NCBI GenBank assembly: GCA_002440825.1 | Contig: DJVH01000093.1 | Coordinates: 51,041-115,040 of the forward strand | Length of the DNA stretch: 64,000 bases | Direction: 5' to 3' | DNA from: Bacteriovoracaceae bacterium UBA6261 | Lineage (GTDB): Bacteria > Bdellovibrionota > Bacteriovoracia > Bacteriovoracales > Bacteriovoracaceae | Made by a program: the position numbers and the translations under genes | The notes under the pieces: generated by a model | What the model saw: the letters and a program-made list of their open reading frames with translations, nothing else | Told to the model about the DNA's origin: nothing | Databases searched by the model: none | Shown here: positions 43,717-52,472 of the stretch, piece after piece | Layout of the letters: the number at the start of each line of letters is the position of its first letter | How positions within the stretch are numbered: position 1 is the stretch's first letter

Positions 43717-44486
43717 TAGTGCTTCTCTTTAACCGGCAATAAAATATTGTCGTTCAGAGAAAGCGCTGGTGACAGTATTTCAGTGTTTGCAGAATCACTG
43801 ATGCCAATTTCAACTTTCACTTTTTCTTTTTTCTTCTCTCTGGAGAGAACAATAAAGCCGTTGGAAATAGCTTTGGTAGGAATAAGCACTGCTTTTTCTT
43901 TGGTCCCGATTTCAATTGAGAGATCAGCTGACATTCCGGGAAGAATATTGGACGGCAAATCCTGTGAATCAACTTGAATCAAAAAGTCTTCATCGCGGGG
44001 AAGAACCGAGCGAACCTTGCCCTTAAAAAGTTTTGAACGAAAATCTTCAAAGGAAATAATGACATTCATGCCTTTGGAGACTTTCAAAGCGCCCTGTTGT
44101 TCAATAGAGGCTTCAAGATAGACATTTTTTAAATCGACAATTTTCAAGATGGGAATCTGTGGACTGATCGTTTCGCGGATACCAAAGGGTCTGTACGTCA
44201 CAATCCCCTCATGCGGAGCACTGAACACAGTTCCATTTTCTTCAATGCGTAGAAGCTTATCACCTTTTTTAACGAGCTGACCTTCTTTGACATAGTATTC
44301 GGCCACAGTGCTGATGACACCAAGTCGGAGTGAATAATTCCATTCCGACTTGACGGTTGAAATAGCATACACACTTTCAGTAATTTTACCTATTCTGGGA
44401 TGAACGATTTCCTGTGTTTGTCGCTTCCAGAAAATAATGAAAGCAATGGGAATAAGGAGCAACAAAAGGAAATAGCGTTTCTTCAT
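43716..44486 (-). CDS. HlyD-like periplasmic adaptor protein
   Basis: 256 residues: an N-terminal membrane anchor (YFLLLLLIPIAFIIFW), then a lipoyl-like domain (EYYVKEGQLVKKGDKLLRIE, half-motif NGTVFSAPHEGIVTYRPFG), a short hairpin and a beta-barrel/MP domain (VYLEASIEQQGALKVSKGM, VLIPTKAISNGFIV). It belongs to the MFP family linked to MacB-type ABC exporters. No outer-membrane TolC is encoded here. One-base overlaps join it to both neighbours. Confidence 0.86.
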   Translation of the reverse strand: MKKRYFLLLLLIPIAFIIFWKRQTQEIVHPRIGKITESVYAISTVKSEWNYSLRLGVISTVAEYYVKEGQLVKKGDKLLRIEENGTVFSAPHEGIVTYRPFGIRETISPQIPILKIVDLKNVYLEASIEQQGALKVSKGMNVIISFEDFRSKLFKGKVRSVLPRDEDFLIQVDSQDLPSNILPGMSADLSIEIGTKEKAVLIPTKAISNGFIVLSREKKKEKVKVEIGISDSANTEILSPALSLNDNILLPVKEKH

Positions 44487-45436
44487 CAGATCTTTCTAAC
44501 CCACGTACGTAAGAGTGTTCTTTTTAGCGGCTTCTTGCTCTCAGGATGTTTTTTAAGCTCATCCAGTGTGATCATATCCTTGCCATCGACAAAGCAACGG
44601 CGGTCATGAAGCACCTGAGAATCATTGGCCACTAAAATTTCACCAGACTTTAAGCGGTATAGCAATTGAAATTCTGACATAGACAAAGCTGCATCAAGTG
44701 TATCGAGGGCGCGGACTTGATCTTCAGTTAATGGTTTATCTGCACGCATTTGAGCGGATTCCATATAAGTTCTCAAGTGACGGAAAAGCGGCTCACCTCT
44801 TTCGCTGAAAGTAATGATCGGGGCCTCATACAGCTCGCGAGAAATACCTCTGTATTCAAACACAAAATTATTTTTCAATATCTCAAGTTCTTCACGCGCA
44901 TGAGTATTGAGGTAGTCATAAATGGCTCGACCATTGACGATAATATTTTCACCACCGATCTTTGCCGGATTCGCGCATCCTACCAGCAGGTACTGATAGT
45001 TTTCCGGGATATTCACATTATCAGTATGGATTTGCCCCGATTCATGAGTCTGATGATATCGCGCTCCATCTTTAATGCGTCTTTTTGGATCGCGATCATA
45101 GATATGAATGAGATGGCGGCCTTCTTCATTTTGAACAATTGTTTCACCTAAAAGCAGTGATAATATCCAATGAACAGCTTCTGTCTGTACCGGACCAAAA
45201 CCCTCAATCGCCTTTACAACGACAAATTTTTGCCCGTCGTCCACTTCGGTGCGAAGTTTTTCAACGTCTAACATTAAACTGTGGAAATGGCTTCGGTCGA
45301 TGGCCAGCTGATCGACATGTCCGCTCAAATTATGGTCAGCGATGAAACGTTTCAGTTCAAAAACAGATGTATCTGACAACTGATAAAAAACTCTGCTCAA
45401 ATCAAGGGATTGTCTTGTCCAGTCGGAATTAGGCAT
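44486..45436 (-). CDS. TauD/clavaminate-synthase-like Fe(II)/2-oxoglutarate dioxygenase
   Basis: 316 residues with the HxD of the metal triad at His137/Asp139 (QIHTDN) and the distal His277 (VLHDRRCF); Arg of RTLLRTWVRK near the end would bind 2-oxoglutarate. It matches the TauD/TfdA or clavaminate synthase-like superfamily. It heads a five-gene operon with a MacAB-like exporter and a GATase, joined by 1-4 base overlaps, which suggests that the product is modified and exported (inference). Confidence 0.85.
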   Translation of the reverse strand: MPNSDWTRQSLDLSRVFYQLSDTSVFELKRFIADHNLSGHVDQLAIDRSHFHSLMLDVEKLRTEVDDGQKFVVVKAIEGFGPVQTEAVHWILSLLLGETIVQNEEGRHLIHIYDRDPKRRIKDGARYHQTHESGQIHTDNVNIPENYQYLLVGCANPAKIGGENIIVNGRAIYDYLNTHAREELEILKNNFVFEYRGISRELYEAPIITFSERGEPLFRHLRTYMESAQMRADKPLTEDQVRALDTLDAALSMSEFQLLYRLKSGEILVANDSQVLHDRRCFVDGKDMITLDELKKHPESKKPLKRTLLRTWVRKI

Positions 45437-45562
45437 AAAAGACTCCGTGTAACTGTAAATTTAATGATTTCTCATCTTAATTTTTTAGCAATAAGTTTTA
45501 CATGATCTAGAACATCTTCTAATCAATTAAGCTCTTCAAAATGAATGATTAAGCTCATGAAG

Positions 45563-45624
45563 TTCGGGGCACATAGGGCCTTCGTCCTATAGGCCTAAAC
45601 CCTTCAGCCCCTGTGTTTTTTTGA
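45563..45624 (+). other. Structured leader/terminator upstream of cytochrome operon
   Basis: GGGGC (45566-45570) and GCCCC enclose nested pairings AGGGCC/GGCCT and AGGG/CCCT, immediately followed by a T-run of seven (45616-45622). CACA/TGTG pairing is an alternative arrangement. It could end a short plus-strand transcript or act as an attenuator of the cytochrome b561 operon whose start lies about 20 bases on. The 200 bases since the dioxygenase gene show no ORF. Confidence 0.5.
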
Positions 45625-45644
45625 AAAACCTCTATGCTCAGAGC

Positions 45645-46277
45645 ATGAGAAAAAAATACGTCTACGATTTACCGACGAGAATTTTACATGCAGGACTTGG
45701 TCTCTCGACGCTGCTGTTACTCCTGACGGCGGCCCTTGCGCATCTGTTTTATGAAACAGGTTCCATACGCCACGACTTGTGGATGATTCATATTTACGTC
45801 GGAAATATTTTTCTCGTGTTTTTGTTATTTCGTTTTGTTTATTTCTTTATCGGACCTGCGCATTCTCGACTGTCTGACCTGGTTAAGCTGAACGCCTGGA
45901 AAGCTATCGTCGTCTCTTTTTGTGGTAAAAAAGCGCGCGGCCCGGTGAACTGGCCATGGGGTCACCACCCTGTGGCCTCTTTTTTCTACCTCGGGGTTTA
46001 TGCTGCCTTTATGATCATGGGCCTCACCGGAATCATTCTGACACGTATTCAATTTGACCAAGGTTTAGTTCCGGAAAAATATTATGACGATCTTACATGG
46101 TTCATTGAACTCTTAAGAACTCATGAATACATCGCCTGGGGCTTGCTGGGATTTACGTTCATGCATCTCTCCGCCCTTTTTTATCACCGAATAAAAGATA
46201 AAGTTCCCGTTTTTGAAAGTATGAAAAGCGGCTATCAATACCGACCAGGAGCAAACAATGAAGAAGATCAGAATTAA
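45645..46277 (+). CDS. Cytochrome b561-type membrane subunit of the SHP/DHC system
   Basis: Start chosen at ATG 45645; a TTG at 45621 lies within the T-run of the upstream hairpin and is unlikely. About 210 residues with four spans and heme-ligating His in RILHAGLGL, WMIHIYVGN, HEYIAWGLLGF and MHLSALFYHRI, as in the Ni/Fe-hydrogenase cytochrome b/b561 family. Its end overlaps the SHP gene by 20 bases. It would pass electrons from quinol to the periplasmic cytochromes. Confidence 0.86.
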   Translation: MRKKYVYDLPTRILHAGLGLSTLLLLLTAALAHLFYETGSIRHDLWMIHIYVGNIFLVFLLFRFVYFFIGPAHSRLSDLVKLNAWKAIVVSFCGKKARGPVNWPWGHHPVASFFYLGVYAAFMIMGLTGIILTRIQFDQGLVPEKYYDDLTWFIELLRTHEYIAWGLLGFTFMHLSALFYHRIKDKVPVFESMKSGYQYRPGANNEEDQN

Positions 46278-46668
46278 TTTATTTTTAGGACTAACAGCAA
46301 TTTCACTCAACGTATTTGCAGCAGATGACATTCTCAAAATTTTTGTTGAAAAAGAAAAACAGACCAATCCATCGTTTAAATCTTTTTCAGTAGCTGAAGG
46401 AGAAAAAATTTTTCGAACAGAAAGAGTTAACTCCAAAGGAGAAAAAGTCAGCTGCATGACATGTCATACAAGTAATCCGAAAGCAGAAGGGCTGACGAGG
46501 GCCAATAAAGTCGTTGAGCCACTCGCCCCTTCTGTGAACAAAGAGAGGTTCACTGACATCGCTAAAGTAGAAAAATGGTTTAAAAGAAATTGCAAAGACG
46601 TATACGACCGAGAATGTACTAATACTGAAAAAGGGCATTTCACAGCGTGGATCCTGTCCGTTAAATAA
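46258..46668 (+). CDS. SHP-type cytochrome c (DUF1924)
   Basis: 136 residues with a signal peptide (ending NVFA) and one heme motif CMTCHTSN (about 72-76), then a pair of Cys in KRNCKDVYDRECT. This arrangement is the DUF1924/sphaeroides heme protein family, high-spin cytochromes that bind oxygen or NO. AGGAG lies upstream. Placed between cytochrome b561 and the diheme cytochrome c, the conserved shp-dhc-cyt b gene set. Confidence 0.86.
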   Translation: MKKIRINLFLGLTAISLNVFAADDILKIFVEKEKQTNPSFKSFSVAEGEKIFRTERVNSKGEKVSCMTCHTSNPKAEGLTRANKVVEPLAPSVNKERFTDIAKVEKWFKRNCKDVYDRECTNTEKGHFTAWILSVK

Positions 46669-46680
46669 GGAGAGAATTGT

Positions 46681-47265
46681 ATGAAGAATAAATTTTTAAT
46701 TTTGTTATGCCTGGCCAGTATGACGGTGACAATGAAAGCCTGGACTGATGATGACGATGATGAGCATGAAGGAAAACATCACAGTCGCAAAAGTTTTCTG
46801 TTTCACGAACGCAGACAAGTGACGACAGCACCTGTGATGAATGCCAAATTCAAAGCTGAATGTACGAGTTGCCATATGGCCTACCCTCCAGGATTGCTTC
46901 CTGCGCGTTCATGGACACAAATGATGAATACGCTCGATAAACACTTTGGCGAAGATGCATCTCTGGATGAAGCCACTAAAAAAGAAGTCATGGATTATCT
47001 GGTCAAGTACAGCTCTGATCATGCGTACTCGCGAAGAGGATCAAAAATTCTCGCGACAATCGGAAGTTCAACTCCGCTGCGCATTTCAGAAACGCCTTAC
47101 TTCATCCGCAAGCATGATGAGATTGCAGACAGTACATTTAAAAGAAAGGCCATCGGAAGCAAAGCGAATTGCCTGGCCTGCCACCCGGGTGCCGAAGCTG
47201 GAAATTATGAAGAGCATGACGTAAGAATTCCGCGGGCGGATGAATTACCGGCGAAGAAAAAGTAA
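46681..47265 (+). CDS. Diheme cytochrome c (DHC family)
   Basis: 194 residues with a signal peptide and two heme motifs, CTSCHMAYPP (about 61-65) and CLACHPGAE near 165. An acidic/His-rich stretch DDDDDEHEGKHH follows the signal. The sequence LLPARSWTQMMNTLDKHFGEDASLDEATK is typical of dihaem cytochrome c (PF09626). DHC donates electrons to SHP in Rhodobacter. Its last 21 bases overlap the converging membrane protein gene. Confidence 0.88.
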   Translation: MKNKFLILLCLASMTVTMKAWTDDDDDEHEGKHHSRKSFLFHERRQVTTAPVMNAKFKAECTSCHMAYPPGLLPARSWTQMMNTLDKHFGEDASLDEATKKEVMDYLVKYSSDHAYSRRGSKILATIGSSTPLRISETPYFIRKHDEIADSTFKRKAIGSKANCLACHPGAEAGNYEEHDVRIPRADELPAKKK

Positions 47266-47637
47266 TGGTGAGACGGCCACAAAAAGAAGAACGAGCGGCC
47301 AGAGATTTCCTTCAAAAATATTGTAATTGGAAAAAATCTGTTCGTAGCTTTGCTTTCCAATCATCCTCCCGACGATGAAAGTTTCAGCAAGAACAGTCAA
47401 CACTAACCAGTAGAGGCCGATCCATCCGGCTTCACTGGTTTTTTTGATCAGAGATTTTTCGAAGACAAAATGCAGATAAGTTCCAAAAAGCAAAATAGCT
47501 GTGAGTGCGGATAAGTGATGCCCCCACGGCTCGGCAATAATTTTTTTCAAAACGACTTCTCTGAGTGCGCCGTTGAGGAACGCCAGGACAAAAAAGCCGC
47601 ACCAGATGAATGTTGATCGAAGAACAATTTGAATCAT
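47245..47637 (-). CDS. Four-span membrane protein, unknown
   Basis: 130 residues with four hydrophobic segments (FIWCGFFVLAFLNGALREVV, LTAILLFGTYLHFVF, GWIGLYWLVLTVLAETFIVGRMIG, WPLVLLFVAVSPLLFL). The fold is not recognised. It overlaps the DHC gene by 21 bases and lies three bases beyond the RoxA-type gene, in the same direction as that gene. Confidence 0.65.
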   Translation of the reverse strand: MIQIVLRSTFIWCGFFVLAFLNGALREVVLKKIIAEPWGHHLSALTAILLFGTYLHFVFEKSLIKKTSEAGWIGLYWLVLTVLAETFIVGRMIGKQSYEQIFSNYNIFEGNLWPLVLLFVAVSPLLFLRR

Positions 47638-47640
47638 GAA

Positions 47641-48768
47641 TTAAATCAGATAAAAAGCGCCTTCGCCAATCAACGTAAGCATCATTTCAACCAGCTCAAG
47701 ATTATTCAAATCCGCTTTAGAGAATTGATACTCAGTCTCAGGTTCATTTAAAAAATAAGATCTGACTTTTTGATACGTTTCATCTGAAACGCGAAATAAA
47801 ATTGAATTGATTCCGACTTCTATATCGCCGGTCAATGTTTCTTTAGCTGCCATCTTTGCCCACATATCGCGCTTGAAAGAAGTTCCATTTTTCAATTCGT
47901 TAAAAATGTCTTCGCGGCTTTCATCCATCGGATTCTGTTCCGCGTTTTTCGGGCTGGTTAAGAATTTCATCAGTGATTGTCTGAATACATCTTTGTCGCC
48001 AATAAGTTTCATCAGATCTTTATAAATGCTTTCCATAACGTACTCCTGAACCAAGAAGGGATCGTTTTGAAGAGAAATATTTGAATCGCGGAAGCTGGCA
48101 TTCTCGGCCTGCTCAATGATCTGTGTTATATGAAAATCGATCAACTGATTGTAGCGAAGAGATTTAAAGCCGATGGAATAAGAGATACTGTCTTCCAGAC
48201 TGATTCCGTGGTGGGCCACTCCTGGCGGGAGATAAAGCATGTCTCCGGGCTCAAGAATCCATTCCGTATCAGGAACAAATTTTTTGAGAAGTCTGATGTC
48301 GATATTCGGGACAAATTCAGGATCGGGATCTGATTGCAGCATCCACTTGCGTGAGCCTGCACCTTGAAAAATAAAAACTGAATAATCATCAATATGCGCT
48401 CCAACCGATGCTCCTTTTTTGGAGATGGTTGCCATGACATCATCAAAATTCCACTCTGGAACAAAGCGAACAGCTTTTTTAAATTCAAAAAAATCCGGGT
48501 TCAATAATTCCAGATTGTGGCAAATCAATGTCCACAGAGCATCCTTTTTATAATCGGCCTTTGTGATGGGACCTGGTATTGCCTGCCAGGGATACTCGCC
48601 GCCACTTTCATAGACCATGCGTGTTTCAAAATCCGGATCTTCGGCCATGTCAAAGAAGTCATCGAATGTGGCTAAATCAGGCGCATTCTTTACCGCTCCT
48701 TTAACCAAAAGAGGCTTTTTATTCCAGTATTCGCGCAAAAATTGTTCAGGAGAAATTCCAAGTTTCAT
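47641..48768 (-). CDS. roxA: Ribosomal-protein arginine hydroxylase, RoxA/YcfD-like
   Basis: 375 residues, JmjC cupin_4 family. Metal triad His125 and Asp127 (GAHIDDYS) and distal His186/187 (PPGVAHHGIS); N-terminal EYWNKKPLLVKGA matches the family. C-terminal winged-helix-like dimerisation region follows. E. coli RoxA (YcfD), similar in length, hydroxylates an arginine of ribosomal protein L16 (uL16) using O2 and 2-oxoglutarate. This oxygen-dependent modification fits the window's redox flavour. Confidence 0.88.
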   Translation of the reverse strand: MKLGISPEQFLREYWNKKPLLVKGAVKNAPDLATFDDFFDMAEDPDFETRMVYESGGEYPWQAIPGPITKADYKKDALWTLICHNLELLNPDFFEFKKAVRFVPEWNFDDVMATISKKGASVGAHIDDYSVFIFQGAGSRKWMLQSDPDPEFVPNIDIRLLKKFVPDTEWILEPGDMLYLPPGVAHHGISLEDSISYSIGFKSLRYNQLIDFHITQIIEQAENASFRDSNISLQNDPFLVQEYVMESIYKDLMKLIGDKDVFRQSLMKFLTSPKNAEQNPMDESREDIFNELKNGTSFKRDMWAKMAAKETLTGDIEVGINSILFRVSDETYQKVRSYFLNEPETEYQFSKADLNNLELVEMMLTLIGEGAFYLI

Positions 48769-48812
48769 AATTGCACTCTATCTGTTTAAAAACGGTTGTT
48801 AAATGATATGGG

Positions 48813-49025
48813 TCACTTTCTGAAGAGCCATCCTATAAAAGTAAGCACGGCTGAAAGAAGCAGACATGTAGTCAAAGGAAAATAGAAACTGCTGTTTTCA
48901 GATTCAATTCTGATATCTCCCGGCAGTCTCCCTAAAGGAATTTTTCCGCCGCTAAAATGCCAGATCAGACCCGCCCCAATCAGAACGAAGCCTGCAATAA
49001 GAAGTGTTTTGCTGATATTGTCCAT
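48813..49025 (-). CDS. DUF2905 small membrane protein
   Basis: 70 residues: one N-terminal span (KTLLIAGFVLIGAGLIWHF), a GGKIPLGRLPGDIRIE loop exactly as in DUF2905, and a second span at the end (TCLLLSAVLTFIGWLF). Function unknown in any organism. Confidence 0.85.
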   Translation of the reverse strand: MDNISKTLLIAGFVLIGAGLIWHFSGGKIPLGRLPGDIRIESENSSFYFPLTTCLLLSAVLTFIGWLFRK

Positions 49026-49114
49026 GGGCGTAGTTTATGAAATTTTTACAGAAGTGCCTAGTCACTTCGTTACAGGAGGATTACTTTCCTCCAAAACATT
49101 CCATGGGAGATAGT

Positions 49115-49354
49115 ATGAAAAGATTAATGGCCATTACACTTGCTCTTTTAGCGACAGCGACAATCGCCGGTGAAACAAGAAACTGCGAAAGCGAAAAAAA
49201 TCAAAACTTACTAAGATGCCAAAAAATTCAACAAATCTGTTTCCGTTTTCCAGCTGAAACTCCAGCCTTCGAATTCTGCATGGAAGATTCTTATACATGT
49301 GTTGAAGAAGCAAAAACAGCTCATGAAGCATGTCTTGAAGCTGCAAAAAAATAA
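49115..49354 (+). CDS. Small exported Cys-rich protein
   Basis: Start chosen at ATG 49115 (GGGAG eight bases upstream, signal-like MKRLMAITLALLATATIAG); a longer frame begins at 49037. The mature 60 residues hold six Cys (NCESEKNQN, RCQKIQQICFRF, FCMEDSYTCVEE, ACLEA) likely paired. Function unknown. It ends at a terminator. Confidence 0.68.
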   Translation: MKRLMAITLALLATATIAGETRNCESEKNQNLLRCQKIQQICFRFPAETPAFEFCMEDSYTCVEEAKTAHEACLEAAKK

Positions 49355-49368
49355 TTTCATTTAGATTG

Positions 49369-49396
49369 AAAGTCTCCTTCGGGAGGCTTTTTTTAT
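49369..49396 (+). terminator. Intrinsic terminator after the small exported protein
   Basis: AAAGTCTCC (49369-49377) pairs with GGAGGCTTT (49382-49390) with one mismatch and loop TTCG, followed by TTTT. Confidence 0.82.
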
Positions 49397-49468
49397 TCCC
49401 GAGTTTCATGCTTAGGAATATCTTGCTTACGTTTTGTAAAAAGTCATTATCCTTTACACTTTATTAAT

Positions 49469-50470
49469 ATGACAAATGTAAGCTTCACTACGGATGATTT
49501 CGCAGCTATTCCTCTTCATAAAATTGGTTGTAATGACAAACTCGTTGCAGATGTCTTCGTGAAAATCGGTGAAAAATTCATCAAGTTTAAAGAACACGGC
49601 GATTTTATTTCTGAAGAAAAATTCAATTACTTTATTTCTAAAAACGTCAAAGAGCTTTTTGTTCACGTAGAATCCAAAGCTGCTTTTGAAACAGCAGTGG
49701 AAGAAGCCAAACAGGAAGCGATTGAAACTTTGACCGAGGAAATTGGTGAAGAGAACCGCGACCTGGCAGAGAAGCAAATCGACTTGCGCGAAAAAATTTA
49801 TGAAACGTTTCTCGACGAAAAACTCTCCAATGAAACAGTCGATCTGTTAAAAACTCAAGTCGACGATTTTATCTCGGCAGTGAAAGACAAAAATCCGTCT
49901 GCGGATATTTTTCTTAAACTGACTAACATGAACAATACGATCGCTGAACATTCCATGAATGTGGCCAATCTGTCTTTGCTTTTTGGAATGGTCACAGGTC
50001 AGAGCAGCTCCATCGTTCTTGAAAATCTTTACATGGGCGCTCTCTTTCATGATTACGGCAAGGCTAAAATTCCTGCAGACGTTATCGAGAAACCAAACAG
50101 CATGGCCTATGAAAAAGCGATTAAAAATCACCCGAATGCCGGAGTGGAATTTTTAAAATCACTACCAAATATCCCCCAGCCTGTTCTTACGATTGTAGCT
50201 GAACATCATGAGCAATTTTCAGGGGTCGGCTATCCAAAAGGCATCTCAGGAGAGGCTATTTATGGTCTCTCGCGCATTGTTCAGATTGCCAACGCCTTTG
50301 ACAACATCGTTTTTGAAAACAGAAAGAATAAAGCAAAAATGTATACGAATGCGATCAAAGTACTCGAGTATGACAAAGGTAAACAGTTTGATCCTGAACT
50401 CCTTCCAAGGATTATCGATTGCCTTAAGCTCTCTGTAGGAAATTTTACGCGCGAACGTGAAAAGAAGTAG
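49469..50470 (+). CDS. HD-GYP domain protein (c-di-GMP phosphodiesterase-like)
   Basis: 333 residues. A poorly defined N-terminal region (1-150) is followed by the HD-GYP domain: MNVANLSLLFG, GALFHDYGKAKIPADVIEKP (HD motif), EHHEQFSGVGYPKGISGEAIYG (GYP motif intact) and IVQIANAFDNIVF. Expected to degrade cyclic di-GMP, linking it to motility or attachment choices. Standalone between a terminator at 49396 and the L,D-transpeptidase gene. Confidence 0.88.
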   Translation: MTNVSFTTDDFAAIPLHKIGCNDKLVADVFVKIGEKFIKFKEHGDFISEEKFNYFISKNVKELFVHVESKAAFETAVEEAKQEAIETLTEEIGEENRDLAEKQIDLREKIYETFLDEKLSNETVDLLKTQVDDFISAVKDKNPSADIFLKLTNMNNTIAEHSMNVANLSLLFGMVTGQSSSIVLENLYMGALFHDYGKAKIPADVIEKPNSMAYEKAIKNHPNAGVEFLKSLPNIPQPVLTIVAEHHEQFSGVGYPKGISGEAIYGLSRIVQIANAFDNIVFENRKNKAKMYTNAIKVLEYDKGKQFDPELLPRIIDCLKLSVGNFTREREKK

Positions 50471-50573
50471 GCAAATTCTTCCGGCACAAAACAGTCTCAT
50501 CAGGGAGATTGTGATCCCGAGAAAAGTGAGTGGATTATTTTTGCGAACTTCATTGTCACCACTTTTAGAAATT

Positions 50574-50589
50574 TCATGTTTAAACATGA
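50574..50589. promoter_or_regulatory. 16-bp perfect palindrome upstream of L,D-transpeptidase
   Basis: TCATGTTTAAACATGA is self-complementary throughout, about 100 bases before the L,D-transpeptidase start, in an otherwise plain 216-base intergenic region (50471-50686). It may be an operator. Confidence 0.42.
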
Positions 50590-50686
50590 GGAGTAATTCA
50601 ACAGCTTAGCTTAGATTTATTGGCACAGACTTCTTGCAAAGAAGAACACCAATAAAAATCTTTTTATAAAAAAGGAGAGCTTCAGG

Positions 50687-51448
50687 ATGAGGCAATTAAA
50701 CAATGGAAGGAGTTCCGCTCCTCTCTCACTCGTAAGATATTATTTACTGTCAGCATTTTTACTAATAGCTTTTTTCGCTACTCAAGCGCAGGCATCCGGT
50801 TCAAAGATGCCAACTATTACGGATGGAAGTGCAACAGGCATTCAGGAAGAAGGAAATGAACCTGGTTCAACTTCAACCACTGTGACAAATCCAACGACAC
50901 CGGTTGTAAGTACTTCAACGACAATCAGTGACAAATATTCTCACCTCGATCCCGGTGGAATTGTTCCTAAAGCGCGTCTGGCCTCTGCTCTTAAGTATTA
51001 CGATGCAAATCAGTCGAGAATCGGAAACAAAGAATTTATCGGCGTTATCGATTTCAGCCAGCACAGTTCAAAAGAACGTTTCTATGTCATCAATATGGAA
51101 ACAGGTAACGTTGAAACATTTCAGGTGGCCCATGGAAAAGGTTCAGATCCTGATTATGACGGCTACGCGACCATCTTCTCTAACACAGAAGGATCCAACG
51201 CAAGTTCACAAGGTGTATACCTGACGGCAGAGACGTACGAAGGAAGCCATGGCTACTCTCTTCGACTCGACGGAAAGTCTTCGACAAACTCCAATGCCCG
51301 CGACCGCGCCATTGTTATCCACCCTGCCGACTATGTTGTGCCTGGGCAAAAAGCAGGACGCAGCTGGGGATGTCCGGCACTTAATCCAAATGAGAGTGCC
51401 TACGTCATCAATGAGCTGAAAGGCGGAGCCGTTATCTACGCTGAATAA
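50687..51448 (+). CDS. L,D-transpeptidase catalytic-domain protein (exported)
   Basis: 253 residues: signal/anchor (about 17-36, YLLSAFLLIAFFATQAQA), a Thr/Ser-rich linker (45-80), then the murein L,D-transpeptidase catalytic region with His212 (IHPADY) and Cys229 in RSWGCPALNP. GGAGAG precedes the ATG. It crosslinks or edits peptidoglycan with 3-3 bonds, or anchors lipoproteins; in predators such enzymes can modify prey wall (inference). Confidence 0.85.
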   Translation: MRQLNNGRSSAPLSLVRYYLLSAFLLIAFFATQAQASGSKMPTITDGSATGIQEEGNEPGSTSTTVTNPTTPVVSTSTTISDKYSHLDPGGIVPKARLASALKYYDANQSRIGNKEFIGVIDFSQHSSKERFYVINMETGNVETFQVAHGKGSDPDYDGYATIFSNTEGSNASSQGVYLTAETYEGSHGYSLRLDGKSSTNSNARDRAIVIHPADYVVPGQKAGRSWGCPALNPNESAYVINELKGGAVIYAE

Positions 51449-51471
51449 AAGTAAATTTAAAAGTTTTTATA

Positions 51472-51501
51472 AAAGGCCTCGGTTTTACCGGGGCTTTTTT
51501 T
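51472..51501. terminator. Bidirectional terminator between LDT and lipase-like genes
   Basis: GCCTCGG (51476-51482) and CCGGGGC (51488-51494) pair over 7 bp with one G-T pair, loop TTTTA, A-run before and T-run after. Confidence 0.82.
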
Positions 51502-52405
51502 ATCTTTTTTGAGCGAGCAACTTCAACATCGTCTCTGTGAAAACTTCTTTGTCAAAATTGTCGAAGAGTACACGAGCGACAAGCTCGCCATGATCCGCCT
51601 TATCGAGCTTTACAAAGTCATTGGAAAATAATTTTGAACTTTCAAAGGGAACCATGCCGTCGCTCTCCCCTTCAATGAGAGGCATGGTCGGCTGAAATAA
51701 AGTGGCGTGTCCATTGACCACTCCTCCTAATGTAATCACCGGCAGTTTTTTTGTCAGCGCCATGATGTCTTTGGAGTACGTGTGCATAAATTGTTTTCGA
51801 TAAGTGGTCGTTAGAAGTTCGACTGTCCCCTCTCCCACATTCAACCAGGCCATTAAAAGCCCCAACATCTTACTGTTGCTATCAGTGTTTTTTAAAAAGG
51901 TATCGGCCAGAGGAGAACCGGAAAAAGGTGACTGAAGAAAAAGAATTCCTGCAATCTGATCTTGTTCATAGCTGTTTTCAACCAGCTCTTCGAGAAGGGC
52001 AATACCTCCCAAAGAATGACAAATAAAAAGGGCCTTGCGATTTTCTCTTCTGCTTTGCTCAAGGGCCAGTCTTATATTAGAACGGGTTTCATCTATAGAC
52101 AGTGAGGATGGCGAAAGTCTTTCTGCTCTAAAAGAAAATTTTTTGGTGAGAACTTTCAATTCTCCGGCAAAATAATTTCCGGTCAAAAAGGAGAAATCAA
52201 TTTTTGATCTGGGATCATCGGAAATAAAAGTTTCCGCCAAAATGCCGGGAACAAAATAAAAATTGAGTTGAGAATAAGAGGCTATTTCAGCGCGGGTCAG
52301 TTTATGTGCGGTCGTGCTGTACAATTTTTCAAATTGCCCGGACAAGTCTCTGGCCTGGGCGACTGTACAGAATAAACTGAATAGAAGAAGCGCTAAGTTT
52401 CTCAT
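51500..52405 (-). CDS. Exported alpha/beta-hydrolase (lipase-like)
   Basis: 301 residues with a signal peptide (ending VAQA). The nucleophile elbow is FICHSLGG, the PFSGSP and LIEGESDGMVPF segments provide the likely Asp and His DHGELVARV the catalytic His, as in triacylglycerol lipase or PGAP1-like deacylase families. The substrate is unknown. Its end is close to the shared terminator. Confidence 0.78.
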   Translation of the reverse strand: MRNLALLLFSLFCTVAQARDLSGQFEKLYSTTAHKLTRAEIASYSQLNFYFVPGILAETFISDDPRSKIDFSFLTGNYFAGELKVLTKKFSFRAERLSPSSLSIDETRSNIRLALEQSRRENRKALFICHSLGGIALLEELVENSYEQDQIAGILFLQSPFSGSPLADTFLKNTDSNSKMLGLLMAWLNVGEGTVELLTTTYRKQFMHTYSKDIMALTKKLPVITLGGVVNGHATLFQPTMPLIEGESDGMVPFESSKLFSNDFVKLDKADHGELVARVLFDNFDKEVFTETMLKLLAQKR

Positions 52406-52472
52406 GAATTAAATTATCAGGAAGGAAAGCGCTTTTGTCTTATAGTAATTTATAACATCTTCTATTTTAAAG

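Noticed and set aside
45545..45558. ATGA-N6-TCAT as a fifth FNR/CRP-type promoter before the cytochrome operon
   Set aside because: No GATACT-like -10 at the 29-base distance and no upstream CAT-N8 block; could be chance.
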